NCBI GenBank assembly: GCA_025267735.1 | Contig: CM046294.1 | Span: 3,506,001-3,570,000, forward strand | DNA: 64,000 bases | Origin: Mactra quadrangularis | Lineage: Eukaryota > Mollusca > Bivalvia > Venerida > Mactridae | Direction: 5' to 3' | Part shown: positions 23,801 to 34,600 of the stretch, in pieces | How positions within the stretch are numbered: the stretch's first letter is position 1 | Layout of the letters: each line of letters starts with the position of its first letter | Notes under the pieces: model-generated | The model's input: only the letters and a program-made list of their open reading frames with translations | Database searches by the model: none | Told to the model about the DNA's origin: nothing | Program-made: the position numbers and the translations under genes

Positions 23801-26800
23801 TTTGTAAATAAACCATCAACAAATAACAATCATTAGTATTTGCATTGGTCAAATGTGTTAAACAAGCACAGCATTGAGCAAAATAAAATTATTTTGGAGT
23901 TTTTTCCATTTTTGCCGGTTTTTTCCAGTTTTTGCCGGTTTTTACCAGTTTTTGCCAGCGGAAAGGAAAAAACTCATTTTTGCCGGCAAAAACCCAACCC
24001 TGTAAGGAACATATATTTAAAGTTTGAAGTCAATACCTAAAGAAATAAAACAGTTGCAGTAAAAACAAATATTTTTTTATATAAATTTTTAAGTTCAAGG
24101 GGAGATAATTCTAAAAAAATGTATTTAGAGTTATGAACCTTGTCACATGAGATGTGATTGATAATAAGTAACATATATTTGAAGTTGATACCTTAAGAAA
24201 TAAAAAGTTAAAGTAAAAAATATTTTACTGCACAAAAACTTTAATCAGAAATATGGATGTGGACGCCAATGCTAGGAGAGCTCTCCATTTACTTTGTTAA
24301 GTCGAGCTAAAAACTAGTTTACATCCCTCATAAAATGATTAGACTAATTTACCACTGACCAATCAATTATCACTAATGGTTACGATATAACAATACAAAG
24401 ATTTATTAACTGAAATGCATAATTAGCCAAGAACACACATTTGCATCATTTGTGCATGCAAAACCAAAATGGTGAATGTTCCCGAATTATTTTACCTATG
24501 GCCCAAGATGTTTAATCATTAACAAAACACATTAAAGTCAACATGGGTCCCCATTCGAATCTACCCTCCACACAATTGATTTTCAATGAATTGAATCCTT
24601 GAAGTCCAAATCATTGTACATGTATGTGGTTAATATTAATAGGATCATGAAGTAATAAAAGAGGTATACTAACCTGCCTGTAGTATCTTTTTTTTAACAT
24701 CCCTCTATTATTATCTAATTTATCAGCTACGGCAGCTCCATATATCTCCATACTGGCTGTAAATACAACTAAATCATACCATTGACTCACCTGGAAATAC
24801 AAATATTACATGGCATTTAAATCATGGGTGAAAATTGAAAGTTTTAAACATGCTCAAACATACTTTTAAAATACTGAAAAAGGCAGAATTTATTCAAAGT
24901 ACCTAGAGTAATTTATGCTCCAAGTACTGAAATCAGTATTAATACTCAAAACTTCAACCCATGCATATATAGAATTTTTAGAGGTTATTTGAAGTAATTT
25001 GTATGTATTGTATTGATCGGATGATTATAATGAACACAATTTGGTGGGTGTGTGTGTGTGTGTCTTTAGGGTTGTGTTTAGAGGTATTATAGGAGAGTGA
25101 AAAAATGTGTGCCGTTTTTGATAATGTGCAGCCTAGCTCTCCGATTCTTATTTTAAACAGATCACTAACCCTGCGAACAACTTCTTCCTTTGAGAGTTGA
25201 AATCAAAAGTATTGTCTTCTTTAAAAAAGGAGTATAGCAGGCTGCAACCTTGAACTTCAGTTTCTAATTTCAGAATACTTACCACAGGAAATAACATATA
25301 ATCTCAATATTTCATCCCAAAGTACACATTAAACATTTTTCATAGCAATTCTGCTATCAAAACAAGGAAGTAATCATTATACAATAACTTACAACTTCAA
25401 GAAAGTAATCTACATGTGGCCTTTTGTGAACAAAAAATCTGACTGGATGTCTGTCTATCATAACCTGAAAAGTAAAAGAATTGTACAGTAATTGTAAAAT
25501 CACGATTCTGAATCACCAACGATGGAAATTTAAACAAGCATTCTTACTCAATTGTATCATTCAAAATGCAAATTAATTAGTGTTAATTTATGGTGAAATA
25601 TCCCAAACCATGAATTGTAGTATAAAATTATTGACATTACAGAGATTTCTTTAGTTCTTTTGTAAACAACCATGATTTGTGAATTTCTGTCTTTTTTCAT
25701 TGAGAATAGGCTTTATTTCGAGTTTTGATTCCACCTGAGGCAAAAAATCAACTAAAACAAACTTTTCCTTATTATCTTGTAATTCCTGTAATCCTTGGTA
25801 AAAACACAAGTGTAGTTTAATATCAGTACATAAATTCATGTCGGTATATGAAAATCATAGTAGTTGTCTCCCTTGGTCAACATTATATAGAGAATATTAG
25901 GTTAGTGCCAATCTGTATCTAGTTTATCCGGCAAGTTGGAGAAAGGTTTATTCGGCGAGGCTTGCCGAGTCGAATAAATCTTTTGGAGACGAGCCGGATA
26001 AACTAAGTACAGATTGACACTAACCTAATATTCTATTTATCCTACTCGCATTTGCTTGAATGACTAATTTAAAATCCGAAATTCTGCGTTTAACATGCTT
26101 TAAATTCAGATCATGGCCGAATTGTTCAAAGCGCAGTAATTGTGTAAAACGGTCTTTTAACTGTTTGCGCGTCAAGAAATAATTCCGATGATTGACTCCA
26201 TTATAATGTATTAGTAAAGGTAATATTTTAAATGAAAGAAGGGAAAATACTAAATAAACTCGGTTTAGAAATAAACAAGGAAAAAATCATTTTTGGACGA
26301 ATAAATCACTTGCGAATTTTCCGAGGACGAATCAGTTTTTATGACGTCATGTAAGCGAAGTTTGTTGTCAACATGGCGGTCGTATTTAGGAGCGTTTGTA
26401 GGATTCGTCATTTGACGCGTTTATTATTATTTATCATGGATTTAACCAATATTATCAGGATAATTTGTTATTCAAACTTTAAATAGACGATAGGATATAT
26501 GGATGAAAGGATTATTAAGGGAAATACACTCGCAGCGAGCCAGCGACGCTGAAAGATGTCAACCATTTTCAGAAAATGGCCAGGACGGTCTGTGTCGTGG
26601 ATGACGATGATGATTTTTGAAGCCAGTTTCATTATATTTAATTTATGCGTGGCTTGGCTTTGGTAAAACAATAGTCAACCTATGTATTTACTGTATAATG
26701 GCTGGATATTCGTCAAAATATACACAGAAAGGAATTCATTGCAAATTTTGGAGTTTGGCACTGTACAGCGTCAACGATTGAGTTTTTGTAAAATTTGAAT

Positions 26801-29800
26801 GATAAAGTAAGTGATTTAATTAAAGATTTAAATTGAAATTGTTTGAAAAGGCCCGTATTTGATTATTTTGTGTAAAATGTATTTGTTAAGTTGTCGTTAA
26901 AAGAATGAAACGCGGCCGCTTTTGATGCCCAATGTTATGATTATGTAGAAAAGTAGTCCGTCAATGCGTAGTCACGTGACTGCCGAATAAAGCAACGCTG
27001 CCGAATAAAGATAGGTTTATTTGGTCAATAGGTTTTCCTTCTAAAAGATCACTTTGGGGTAGGATAAAATCATTTCTAGTATGAGAGAACAGAATATAAG
27101 TTATTTTACAACACTCTGTCGCATTATCTTACGTAATATTAACCAAATTAAACTTGTAACTAAATGCATTATCCTTATCCATATGAAACTTTTCATTAGA
27201 TATCTGTTAATTTGACTTCAGTTTCTAATTACAAAACGGTACAGTACTTCAGTTCAATGCAGATGAATATTTTGCTCAGATATTAAATTGTTTATATTAG
27301 TCTTGTAAACCTTCATCTTTGTTTCATAAATTCAAAGTTAATGCTTAGGTCTTTGACATTAAGGTTTGAAGTAGGTTGCCCAGTAAGCCAACCAACTACA
27401 ACTTTTTCTTGACCAAACCAAATGTTAACTGGCCAAAATGAATGATACTTTATATTTATTTAACAAAATATGTTCTGGTTGCCTGTCTGGACAACAGCTG
27501 AAACATTGTTGCCCAAACCTATTGTAAGGTTGTCACATGCAAACAGACAACCATTAATGTTGTGCCATGAAAGCTACATACCTTTAATACAAAATCTGGG
27601 GGTGTCCCTGGTTTTACTGTTTGTCTTATAACACCATCATGATGTGAATGTATTAATGTCTCATCTAAATCTAATACCAATGTTTTTCTTCTTAGCATAC
27701 CTTCATAAAAATAACCATTTATACATGAAAAGTATTACATCAATCAGACAAGTCACCATTAAAAAAATATGTTAGCAATAACATGGCCTTTTTAACAAAA
27801 CACTAAACTACGAATAGAATGCAACAAAACATGTTCAGTTCCTGGTTACAGCAGTAATAGCAAGTTGTACTCTTCCTTGATAATTTTGTCATTTAAAAAC
27901 AGTAGATTTTCCTATTGCAAATACCTAAGGAAGAATTTTTTAATGTAGCTGTGTGTTATAACGATGAAATTAATTGAGACCAATCATGCAGAACTCTCAT
28001 TATATAGTATTTATCATTTTATTGAAAGAGAAAACAGAAGGTTCTGATGTTTTAATTTTTTGATCTTCATTTAAGCACATCAGGTAATTGTAAACATATT
28101 TTCTGTAATGTAAGCTTTTCAACAATGAATAGACAAAATCCCAGTCACATCAGATGTAAAACAAAGACACAAAGTATGGTCCAAAATACACTCAACATAC
28201 TCAGCCTGTGTTTTGATAGAGGTGATAATGGTATAACTTCATATTTAACAGTCTGATGTTGTATTGCCTGAAATAAAATAAACATAATTACTAACACATA
28301 ATAATAATGACAGACAAGATAAAATGAACTAGTATTTATTTGAATGTCCCCAGCAGAACAGAATTATTACCACTTGCTGGGTTAAAAGTCAACCTCCAGA
28401 CTATTCCTTGAGGGTGGAAATGCAAGTCACAATATTGATTAATGACTAAAATAGGGTGTATGACAGTTGATAATCCATTCATTCTTTCTTCAGACCATTA
28501 GGGACGGGAACAACCTACCTCGATCCATAGAGTCAGCTGGCACAGTTGAAGCTTTTAGAGCTCAACTAGCCAAGATTTTTATCTAAATTCCTCATACGTT
28601 TTTAACCTCACTGTACATTTACTTCCTACATCTTTTAAAGTTTTATCTTTTTTGTTCTCTTAGCGCACACCCTGGCAAAAATCATCAGTCTGTTGAAGGT
28701 GACCAGTATTAGGAGAAAAAGATGAAGATAATGCAGACTCCTGGTGAATTATATTATAATTATATAATGCATTAGTAAGTGCTCTTTTCTTATTGAATAA
28801 ATAAATGTTTAAAAGTGCTTTACAATCATATGCATAATTAGGAAATAATTAAATGAAAATGGTTAAGAGATGATAAAATATAAATTATTAAGGACAATTC
28901 AGAATGTTGCCAACTCAACCCACAAGATGTCCACATAATAAGCTAAAACACATAGATATGATAGAAAGCGTTCAGCGTAGAGCAACCAAACAACTGCCTG
29001 GTTTTAAAGATTTACCCTACCATGAGAGATTAAAGAAATTAAAGCTACCATCACTTAACTACAGAAGAACAAGGGGAGATATGATTGAACTTTATAAAAT
29101 TGTAAACAATATATATGATTCAAATTCAGCAACATTTATTAAACTTTGGAAAGATGTAGCGCCAAGAACAGGAATTTGTGGTAACAGCTTAAAGATTTAT
29201 CCTCAGAGAGCAAAAACTGAACTAAGGAAAAACTCATTCCTAATAAGATGTGCCAAACTTTGGAACAATCTACCAGACAACGTTGTCACAGCACCATCTG
29301 TAAATTCATTTAAAAATAGACTTGATAAAATCTGGCAGAGCCAAGACCAATTATACAACAACTATAGAGCTAACATCACCGGAAACATAGAGACTATTTT
29401 AGAGTCCGATATAGAGGAACAAAACGATCCTGAATCGGAAACCCTACCTAAGTATACCTAAGTAAGTAAGTAATTCAGTTGGGTTTTACATGGTTCAACT
29501 CATTGAGAGCAATTATGACCCCAAGTTGAAAAGGAATAATAGTCAAATCATACATGAACTTGAATATATGAAATTGAAAATGTGACACTCAAATTGTCAC
29601 AATAATTCATTACCTACAAAGGGAAAATATATGGACTCATTATTTTACAAGGTTGTCCAGGTACATGATATCAGGTGAAAATAGTTGTTTTCGGAAATTT
29701 GGCATGTAGCCTTATGAGGTCATGTCTAAATTTGAATAATTCGGTCAATTTCACAATTAAATTATAATTAATGTAATTTTCAATGTCAATACAGTTTTGA

Positions 29801-30012
29801 AGCCATTTCACAGAATTTCAATCCGTGGCATTATATTATTGAACCTCACGATCACTTATAGACGATAAATGCCCCTAATTGCTATGTTACCGTGGGTTTA
29901 TTTACAAACTCACCGATCGAATTTGTCGTTTGAAACAGTAACATATGAAACTCCATATCTTAGCAGCGAGAACAAAGAATCCACGTAAGCCCATAACAAT
30001 ATACTTGATCAT
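20894..30012 (-). CDS. CTDNEP1: CTD nuclear envelope phosphatase 1 (Dullard), complete, 7 exons
   Basis: Serine/threonine phosphatase of the HAD/FCP1 class. In animals it sits in the nuclear envelope and ER and, with NEP1R1, dephosphorylates lipin to control phosphatidate metabolism and nuclear membrane growth. I joined the exons by hand: 29914-30012, 28201-28267, 27582-27700, 25393-25464, 24674-24790, 22287-22398 and 20894-21039. All junctions are GT-AG and the phases agree, giving 243 codons (human protein about 244). Residues 1-33 form the hydrophobic N-terminal anchor ([16 protein letters not shown]). The catalytic DLDET starts at residue 66, with nucleophile Asp66 and acid Asp68, followed by [20 protein letters not shown]. 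Exon 5 gives [16 protein letters not shown]. Exon 6 gives ILDNSP, the second conserved acidic motif. The protein ends [16 protein letters not shown]. The start is the first ATG of a 33-codon exon that matches the family N-terminus. The introns carry LINE, SINE, HINE and hAT insertions. Family and structure are near certain; UTR ends are not visible. Confidence 0.96.
21640..21922 (-). mobile_element. tRNA-derived SINE, family S2
   Basis: Near-complete. On the minus strand the head reads GGCGATAGCGCAGTTGGTAG with box B GGGTTCGAATCTC. The body ends in a GTTGACATGGCGTTAAATC-type tail. It sits in CTDNEP1 intron 6. Confidence 0.85.
21995..22255 (+). mobile_element. SINE family S3, head damaged
   Basis: Carries the S3 body (TTGAGCAAGAAATTTACCCC, CACCCAGGTGTAAAATGG, GTCACCCGCTTGAGGTGATT and GCAGAACATGTATATAGAAG), but only a remnant of the tRNA-like head. 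It lies just downstream of CTDNEP1 exon 6, in intron 6. Confidence 0.65.
22434..24311. mobile_element. Pearl/HINE-like element with ~160-bp internal tandem repeats
   Basis: Starts near AAGAGCTGTCAGAGGAGACA and ends GGAGAGCTCTCC ... TAAGTCGAGCTAAAA; the GGAGAGCTCTCC palindrome forms a hairpin near the 3' end. Repeat units carry TTGTCACATGAGATGTGGTT (starts at about 22479, 22635 and 24142; periods of about 156 and 161 bp once the inserted hAT is removed). A short head, tandem ~160-bp units and a hairpin tail match the organisation known for bivalve pearl / Helentron-derived elements. It sits 36 bp upstream of the CTDNEP1 exon 6 acceptor. Confidence 0.65.
22665..24002. mobile_element. Non-autonomous hAT element, 8-bp duplication, reiterated 5' end
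   Basis: Ends CAGGGTTGGACAGTTTTTGC and GCAAAAACCCAACCCTG, with perfect TAAGGAAC duplications (22657-22664 and 24003-24010). The 5' terminal motif recurs at 22914, 23102 and 23296, each time followed by diverged copies of the same ~190-250-bp segment. Near the right end TTTTTGCCGGTTTTTTCCAG repeats about three times. No transposase frame. It is inserted in the pearl/HINE-like element. Confidence 0.88.
25651..25839 (-). other. Exon-like open frame in CTDNEP1 intron 3
   Basis: A 62-codon minus-strand frame with protein-like composition ([20 protein letters not shown], then [18 protein letters not shown]). A TTTTTACCAAG acceptor-like site precedes GATTACAG, and CAG|GTGGAATC could act as a donor. 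I do not recognise the family. It may be a fragment of a retrocopy or a cassette exon, but its length is not significant by itself. Confidence 0.25.
25891..27068. other. CpG-rich island with foldback head in CTDNEP1 intron 3
   Basis: A long hairpin (25891-26034; arms begin AGAATATTAGGTTAGTGCCA and end ACTAACCTAATATTCT) is followed by ~1 kb in which CpG is far more frequent than elsewhere. It holds a palindromic CRE TGACGTCA (26342-26349), an ATGGCGG-starting 33-codon frame (26373), GCGGCCGC (26912-26919) and the palindrome GTCACGTGAC (26971-26980). TTATCCTAC near 26038 is inverted at 27057-27066, so the whole may be a DNA transposon; an internal promoter is the alternative. Confidence 0.5.
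28476..28800 (+). mobile_element. Second LINE remnant, extreme C-terminus plus 3' UTR
   Basis: A frame ending at the TAA of 28584-28586 reads [18 protein letters not shown] and then [15 protein letters not shown]. This is the usual last few dozen residues of LINE ORF2 (pattern: T-I-R-D-W-N-x-L-P ... F-R-x-x-L). The following ~200 bp, with GCACACCCTGGCAAAAATC and a terminal GAATAAATAAATG, would be its 3' UTR. It lies about 100 bp upstream of the other LINE fragment and in the same orientation, but it belongs to a different family because each has its own terminus. Only a short match supports it. Confidence 0.6.
28904..29475 (+). mobile_element. 5'-truncated LINE: RT C-terminal fragment with (TAAG)n tail
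   Basis: A 185-residue open frame ends at 29461. From about 28928 it matches the C-terminal region that follows the RT thumb in CR1/L2/Rex-type LINEs: [18 protein letters not shown], then [27 protein letters not shown] and later [13 protein letters not shown]. The catalytic RT domain is absent. The end is a TAAG tandem tail at 29458-29475. It lies antisense in CTDNEP1 intron 1. The frame is intact over the remaining part, which suggests a recent insertion. Confidence 0.85.
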
Positions 30013-30186
30013 GAGTGCAGATAGATCATCTGGCAACCCAAATCAATCGAAAAAAGTTCAGTTGCAGCACAGAATTCGACGCTTCGGCTAGAAATTAGAA
30101 CTTGATTACTATCAACTTGCACAAGGCAGCCATTGATCTCCCACAATTCTCTAATCTCGCGAGACTTAACGCACGTGATAATAATA
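30013..30186. promoter_or_regulatory. Putative bidirectional promoter, CTDNEP1 / ankyrin-C2 gene
   Basis: About 174 bp separate the CTDNEP1 start codon (minus) from the first ATG of the divergent leader exon (plus). The stretch is richer in G+C and CpG than its surroundings and contains a TCTCGCGAGA palindrome and a CACGTG E-box (30172-30177). There is no TATA box. Housekeeping gene pairs are often arranged this way. Transcription start sites are not visible from sequence. Confidence 0.7.
30155..30164. promoter_or_regulatory. TCTCGCGAGA core-promoter palindrome
   Basis: A perfect ten-base palindrome with two CpGs. This exact motif is known from TATA-less, often bidirectional, housekeeping promoters in animals. 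Being symmetrical, it can serve both flanking genes. Confidence 0.75.
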
Positions 30187-30235
30187 ATGGCGTCTGTGGC
30201 AACAGCAAGTGCGACCTATTTTGTCTATTCAATTT
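30187..30235 (+). other. Leader exon (3' part) of the ankyrin/C2 gene with short upstream ORF
   Basis: From ATG 30187 the exon encodes MASVATASATYFVYSI and ends at a TTTGTAAG donor. The likely acceptor is TTTTATTTTCAG at 31584-31595. Joining the two makes the next codon T|AA, a stop created across the junction, so this would be a 16-codon upstream ORF and not the N-terminus of the main protein. The AATAATGGCG context also resembles a YY1-type initiator site. The 5' edge of the exon is unknown. Confidence 0.55.
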
Positions 30236-30655
30236 GTAAGTATTTTTTGCTTTTAGACTTTAGCCCTTTTTGTGAAATTTGATTTATCATTATAAAATAC
30301 ATATTTTTATTGGTAAAGTTCATTTGAAATCTTAATTTTAGCCAATATTTTCCAATTTTTTAAGATTTTGTAAAAAATAGCACTGTCAAATTGCAATTAG
30401 CTCACTAAATTCCTAGAAAGATCATAATTGACCTCTCAAAATTTATGATAAGCTAAATAGCAGTATATTCTTAAAGTATGTTCATCTAAATTTCTCATTT
30501 TAGTTAAGACTGTCATGTAAATAGTAAATTGTTCAGAATGTCCAAATAATGAAATATTGGCCCATCCCCCTTTTATGTAAGTTGTAACCACAAATCAAAA
30601 CACATTATTTAAAAAATTACTTAAACCATTTACCATAACTGGAGTGGAATTGAAA

Positions 30656-31224
30656 TAGAGGTGGGAGGTATATACGGTGAACCAGTTACCCCGATAAAAA
30701 TTCTAGCGGTATGATACTGTGGTATCATCAAGGAATTAATAGGCTACGGGTATTTTTTTAGAACAAGGTTTTTTGTTTTTGTACTATTGTCAGTCATCTT
30801 GTAATTGTCATCTTTGTAAAAGCTTCAGTTCCATATCCTACACCAGAGATTGTAATTGTTTATTACAGTCATCATATCTCGGGCAAATGAATAATTAACT
30901 AGTTCTATAAATATGACAATGTATTTTTGTATCATTTTGCAATTTCTTAGTCTAATTAAGCTAGCAAACAATATTGTGATTAAATTAAAATATTTTTAAG
31001 TGCAAGTTATTTAAGTTAGTTTTATAAGTGTTTTAATGCATAAAGTTTGAACCAATCTTCCAGGCAATTAACCATCATTTTCATCAATCATTGACAATCA
31101 ATATATAGCTTGACATCGCATACCTTGTATGTTAGGATTGTGGTATACTGTGGTTATTATCATGGTACTTTAATGATACCATGATATACTGCAGTATGTT
31201 TTTTACTTGTGGTACCCAGCTCTA
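30656..31224. mobile_element. hAT-like MITE in the first intron of the ankyrin/C2 gene
   Basis: Ends TAGAGGTGGG and CCCAGCTCTA with imperfect ATTGAA-containing flanks on each side. Inner arms contain repeated GGTATNATACTGTGGTATCA-like palindromes. No coding capacity. Confidence 0.6.
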
Positions 31225-31595
31225 ATTGAATTGTATTTCAAATTGGATAATGTCACGATGTGCATGGCAGTTTGGTCATGTTGACTTTGCTGTATTCAGT
31301 ACAGTGATGAACATATATACACAATGCATATATAAATGTATATAAACAAAAAAAAGTGTAGACAAATGTCTCACATGTATATATATTTATAGTCACTTGC
31401 AACAGCCTTTGGTAGATCTTTAGATGTTTATATTTGCAACAGTCTTTACCGGTGCTTGGTCATTCCTTTAGAGATGTGATTGAATGTGATTGAATCCATA
31501 CAGTTGTATCCTCTCAGTTAACTTTTTAGTTTTTGTTTAATTGTTAAAGATCATTATTTAATTATGACGTAATTATTCATTCATTTTATTTTCAG

Positions 31596-31687
31596 AATTA
31601 TTATTGGGTATATTTACTATGCTGTCTTGCCAGCTTCATCCATATTCATTTCGTTAAAAGAATTTACTGAGACGAAAGAAAGATGCA
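31596..31687 (+). other. 5' UTR part of ankyrin/C2 coding exon 1
   Basis: Between the acceptor and the main ATG there is an in-frame TAA, which fixes the start. A second short ORF starts at ATG 31683, overlaps the main ATG in another frame and terminates within about 18 codons. The leader therefore seems to carry two upstream ORFs that could lower translation. Confidence 0.55.
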
Positions 31688-34600
31688 ATGGGTATTCTTG
31701 AAGGTCAGTTTGACACCAAATTGCACGAGGCTGTAAGGTATGGTGATATAGATGAAGTGAAGGTAGCATTGAATCAAGGTTATGATCCCAACCTGATTGG
31801 TGTCTATCATTGGAATGCTCTTCATGAGGCTAGCTTCAATGGGGAAAAAGAAATACTCAAGTTGTTGCTTGACAAGAAAGGTAGAATGCTTATCAGATTT
31901 ATTTATTTTTATTATCACCTAATTTTATGCTATAACAGTCATAGCCTTTACCATCTAGCCCAAAGCCTAGGACTTGTGAAAATTGATAAGGACATTGCAA
32001 TTGAAAATTTCTTATATTCAGACATACAGTTGAACATTTTGCCCTTTACTATGTTACATAATAAATCTCACTTGTGCTAAACAGGTTTAAATACTTACCT
32101 GAATTACGATCAATATTTTATTATAAAATATTCATGTCATATGGAGACCCTTTTCTAGACAAGTAAATAATTATTTTCTCTGAGTAAAAGAAACTCCCTG
32201 CTGAAGAAGAATTATTGTTTTCCTCATAAACCTATCTGAAACATAGCTATGTTTAAAAAGTACATTCATTCAAGGTGATCCAAACAAACCAGATTATCAG
32301 TTAAATAGAACAGCAACACATTATGCAGCAATACAAGGACATGTTGAATGTCTACAGATGTTATTGGATGCTGGTGGAAGATATGACCTTAAAGATTCCG
32401 ATGGAAAAGATTGCCTTGACCTGGCCACACCTGCTGGTAGAAAAATATTGGAGAAAATTAGTAAGTATTTTTTAATAGTGGCTTTAAAACCATTTCAACA
32501 AAATTTAGGTTATTTAAGGAAACCAGCGCATCTAACCTAGCTTTCCAATACCTTTGTCTTAAACCAGTACTCGGCTACTTTTCCGCTAGGCTGGAATCTT
32601 CTCCATACACCTTATTAATGGAGAAAATTGACCCCCCTGCCTGATGGTGATATGTCGAGGGGTTACTGCCAGAACATGCTATATACCATTTTTTCCAAAT
32701 TTCACTTTTTTACATTTTCTGAAAGTGCATTTCAATCCGCATATTTTGCACTAATTCACAAGATCATATCTTAATTACAACTAACATTATGTAATATAAA
32801 CCAAACCAGCTATCTTTCTAACCTTGTAATACCTATATGCCAAATCAGACTATATGTACATAGCTGGTAACTTTTAACATTGAAACAACAATTAATGGAA
32901 CCAGAACATTCTATAACAAGATAGCTCATTTTGGCATGAAGGGTATTAATATCAAATAATACTTTTGAAAATGCCAAAACGTGCTATCATCAGATAGGTG
33001 GTTTTGTTTGGCAGAATAGAACATATTTTAGACACATTTGTTAATGCTAAAACAAGCTATATTGATATAGCTGCCACACTTATACTCTATAGCAGTAATT
33101 TAATCAGCTAAAACCATCTACATTGGGATAGAGCTTTTTGGCAGAAACACATCTTTAACTTAATGTTATGTTTTGGTGCTCTAAACCAGTTATGTTAAGA
33201 AATGTCAGTTTGACCTAGCGGTCAGTTTGCTTTGTTTTGATAAATAGGAAGTGATAAGAAGCTATTATAAATAACAATAATGTTTAATTGTAAACAAAAT
33301 GCTTTCCAGGCATTAAACATTATTATACTGATTATGCTATAATTTTGGGAAGGGCTTTACAAAATGATTTTGGTTTAAAAAACTCAATGAAGCTGTTAAA
33401 TATTAACAACAAAAGTTGTGTAGGGTTGCATAATTTTATTTTTTAAGATTTCTTAGTTTTCGTATACATAGATGATTTTTTTTGTAAATGTATAATAGGA
33501 CTCCTCATGGCATGAACTTATTAGATTTTATATCTTTCAAATTAAACAAAATCCAAATAATAATGTTTTTTGTATATACTCGTAAACAAGAAAAGTTAAG
33601 TTTTTATCTGGGATTTTACTTTAAACAACTAGTCAATTTTGTAACTAATGAGGCCTAATAACTTAATTTCTGTTGGATAATAGCACCCATACTATTTGTA
33701 TTTTAGATGAATTAAGAATGAAATGATTGGTCTTAAACTAATCACAGAAATACATGAAAATTAACCAGCTGTCCAAAGTCACCAGATCATTAAAATTGTT
33801 TAATACCGTATAGAGAAATGATGAATAAGCAAACAACACCAGATAATGTCCTGGAAGCTACTTCACTGATGATTAGAAGCATTAACATATAAATCACTTT
33901 ACAGATTACTGAATGGAAACATGTACCCACAGATTGATATAACGAAAAAAAATTCATAACATTCTGTACATCAACACAAAAAGGCAAATATTTAATAAAA
34001 GAAACGAACATAATGGTAAGCACATAAATCTCTGGTAACAAAATGGGTTGACAGACAATGCTTGGATGACATATCTAAATCAGATAGTCAGATGATGAAG
34101 ATATCGCACTCAAAGAGAACATTTGTTCACCAAATACTGGAGATTTATTAAACTTAATTTGCCATATATATCATAAATGGAAATAGCAACAAGCTAAAGA
34201 CAATAAAATACAAAAATAAGAAAAAATGTAGGCTTCAAATTATCTCAAAGACATTTTTAAAATAAATGTAACTGTGTACAGTTTGAGTATGGAAATGGCA
34301 AGTTGTTTTATGAGGTCATATATAGATGGGAAATGGTCTCTAATGTAAATATTGATCAAAAATGATTCTCCAGTCACTATAGTAGGGATTAATGTTTTTA
34401 TTCAGATAACTGTGGCCTATGACATAGGAATAAAAACATATGTTAACCACACCAAGCTCTCTTTTGTATATCCTTTTAAAGCACATAATTTTTTATATAG
34501 GAATTTCAATTATAATATTCCAATTATATGAAAGTATTTATACAGACATTATAGAGGTACATTTTGTAAACATTATAATTATCAACTAATATCGTTTCAC

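Noticed and set aside
30187..30235. ATG 30187 as the start of the ankyrin/C2 protein
   Set aside because: Splicing to the acceptor at 31595 gives an immediate TAA, and the alternative acceptor at about 31630 runs into TGA shortly after.
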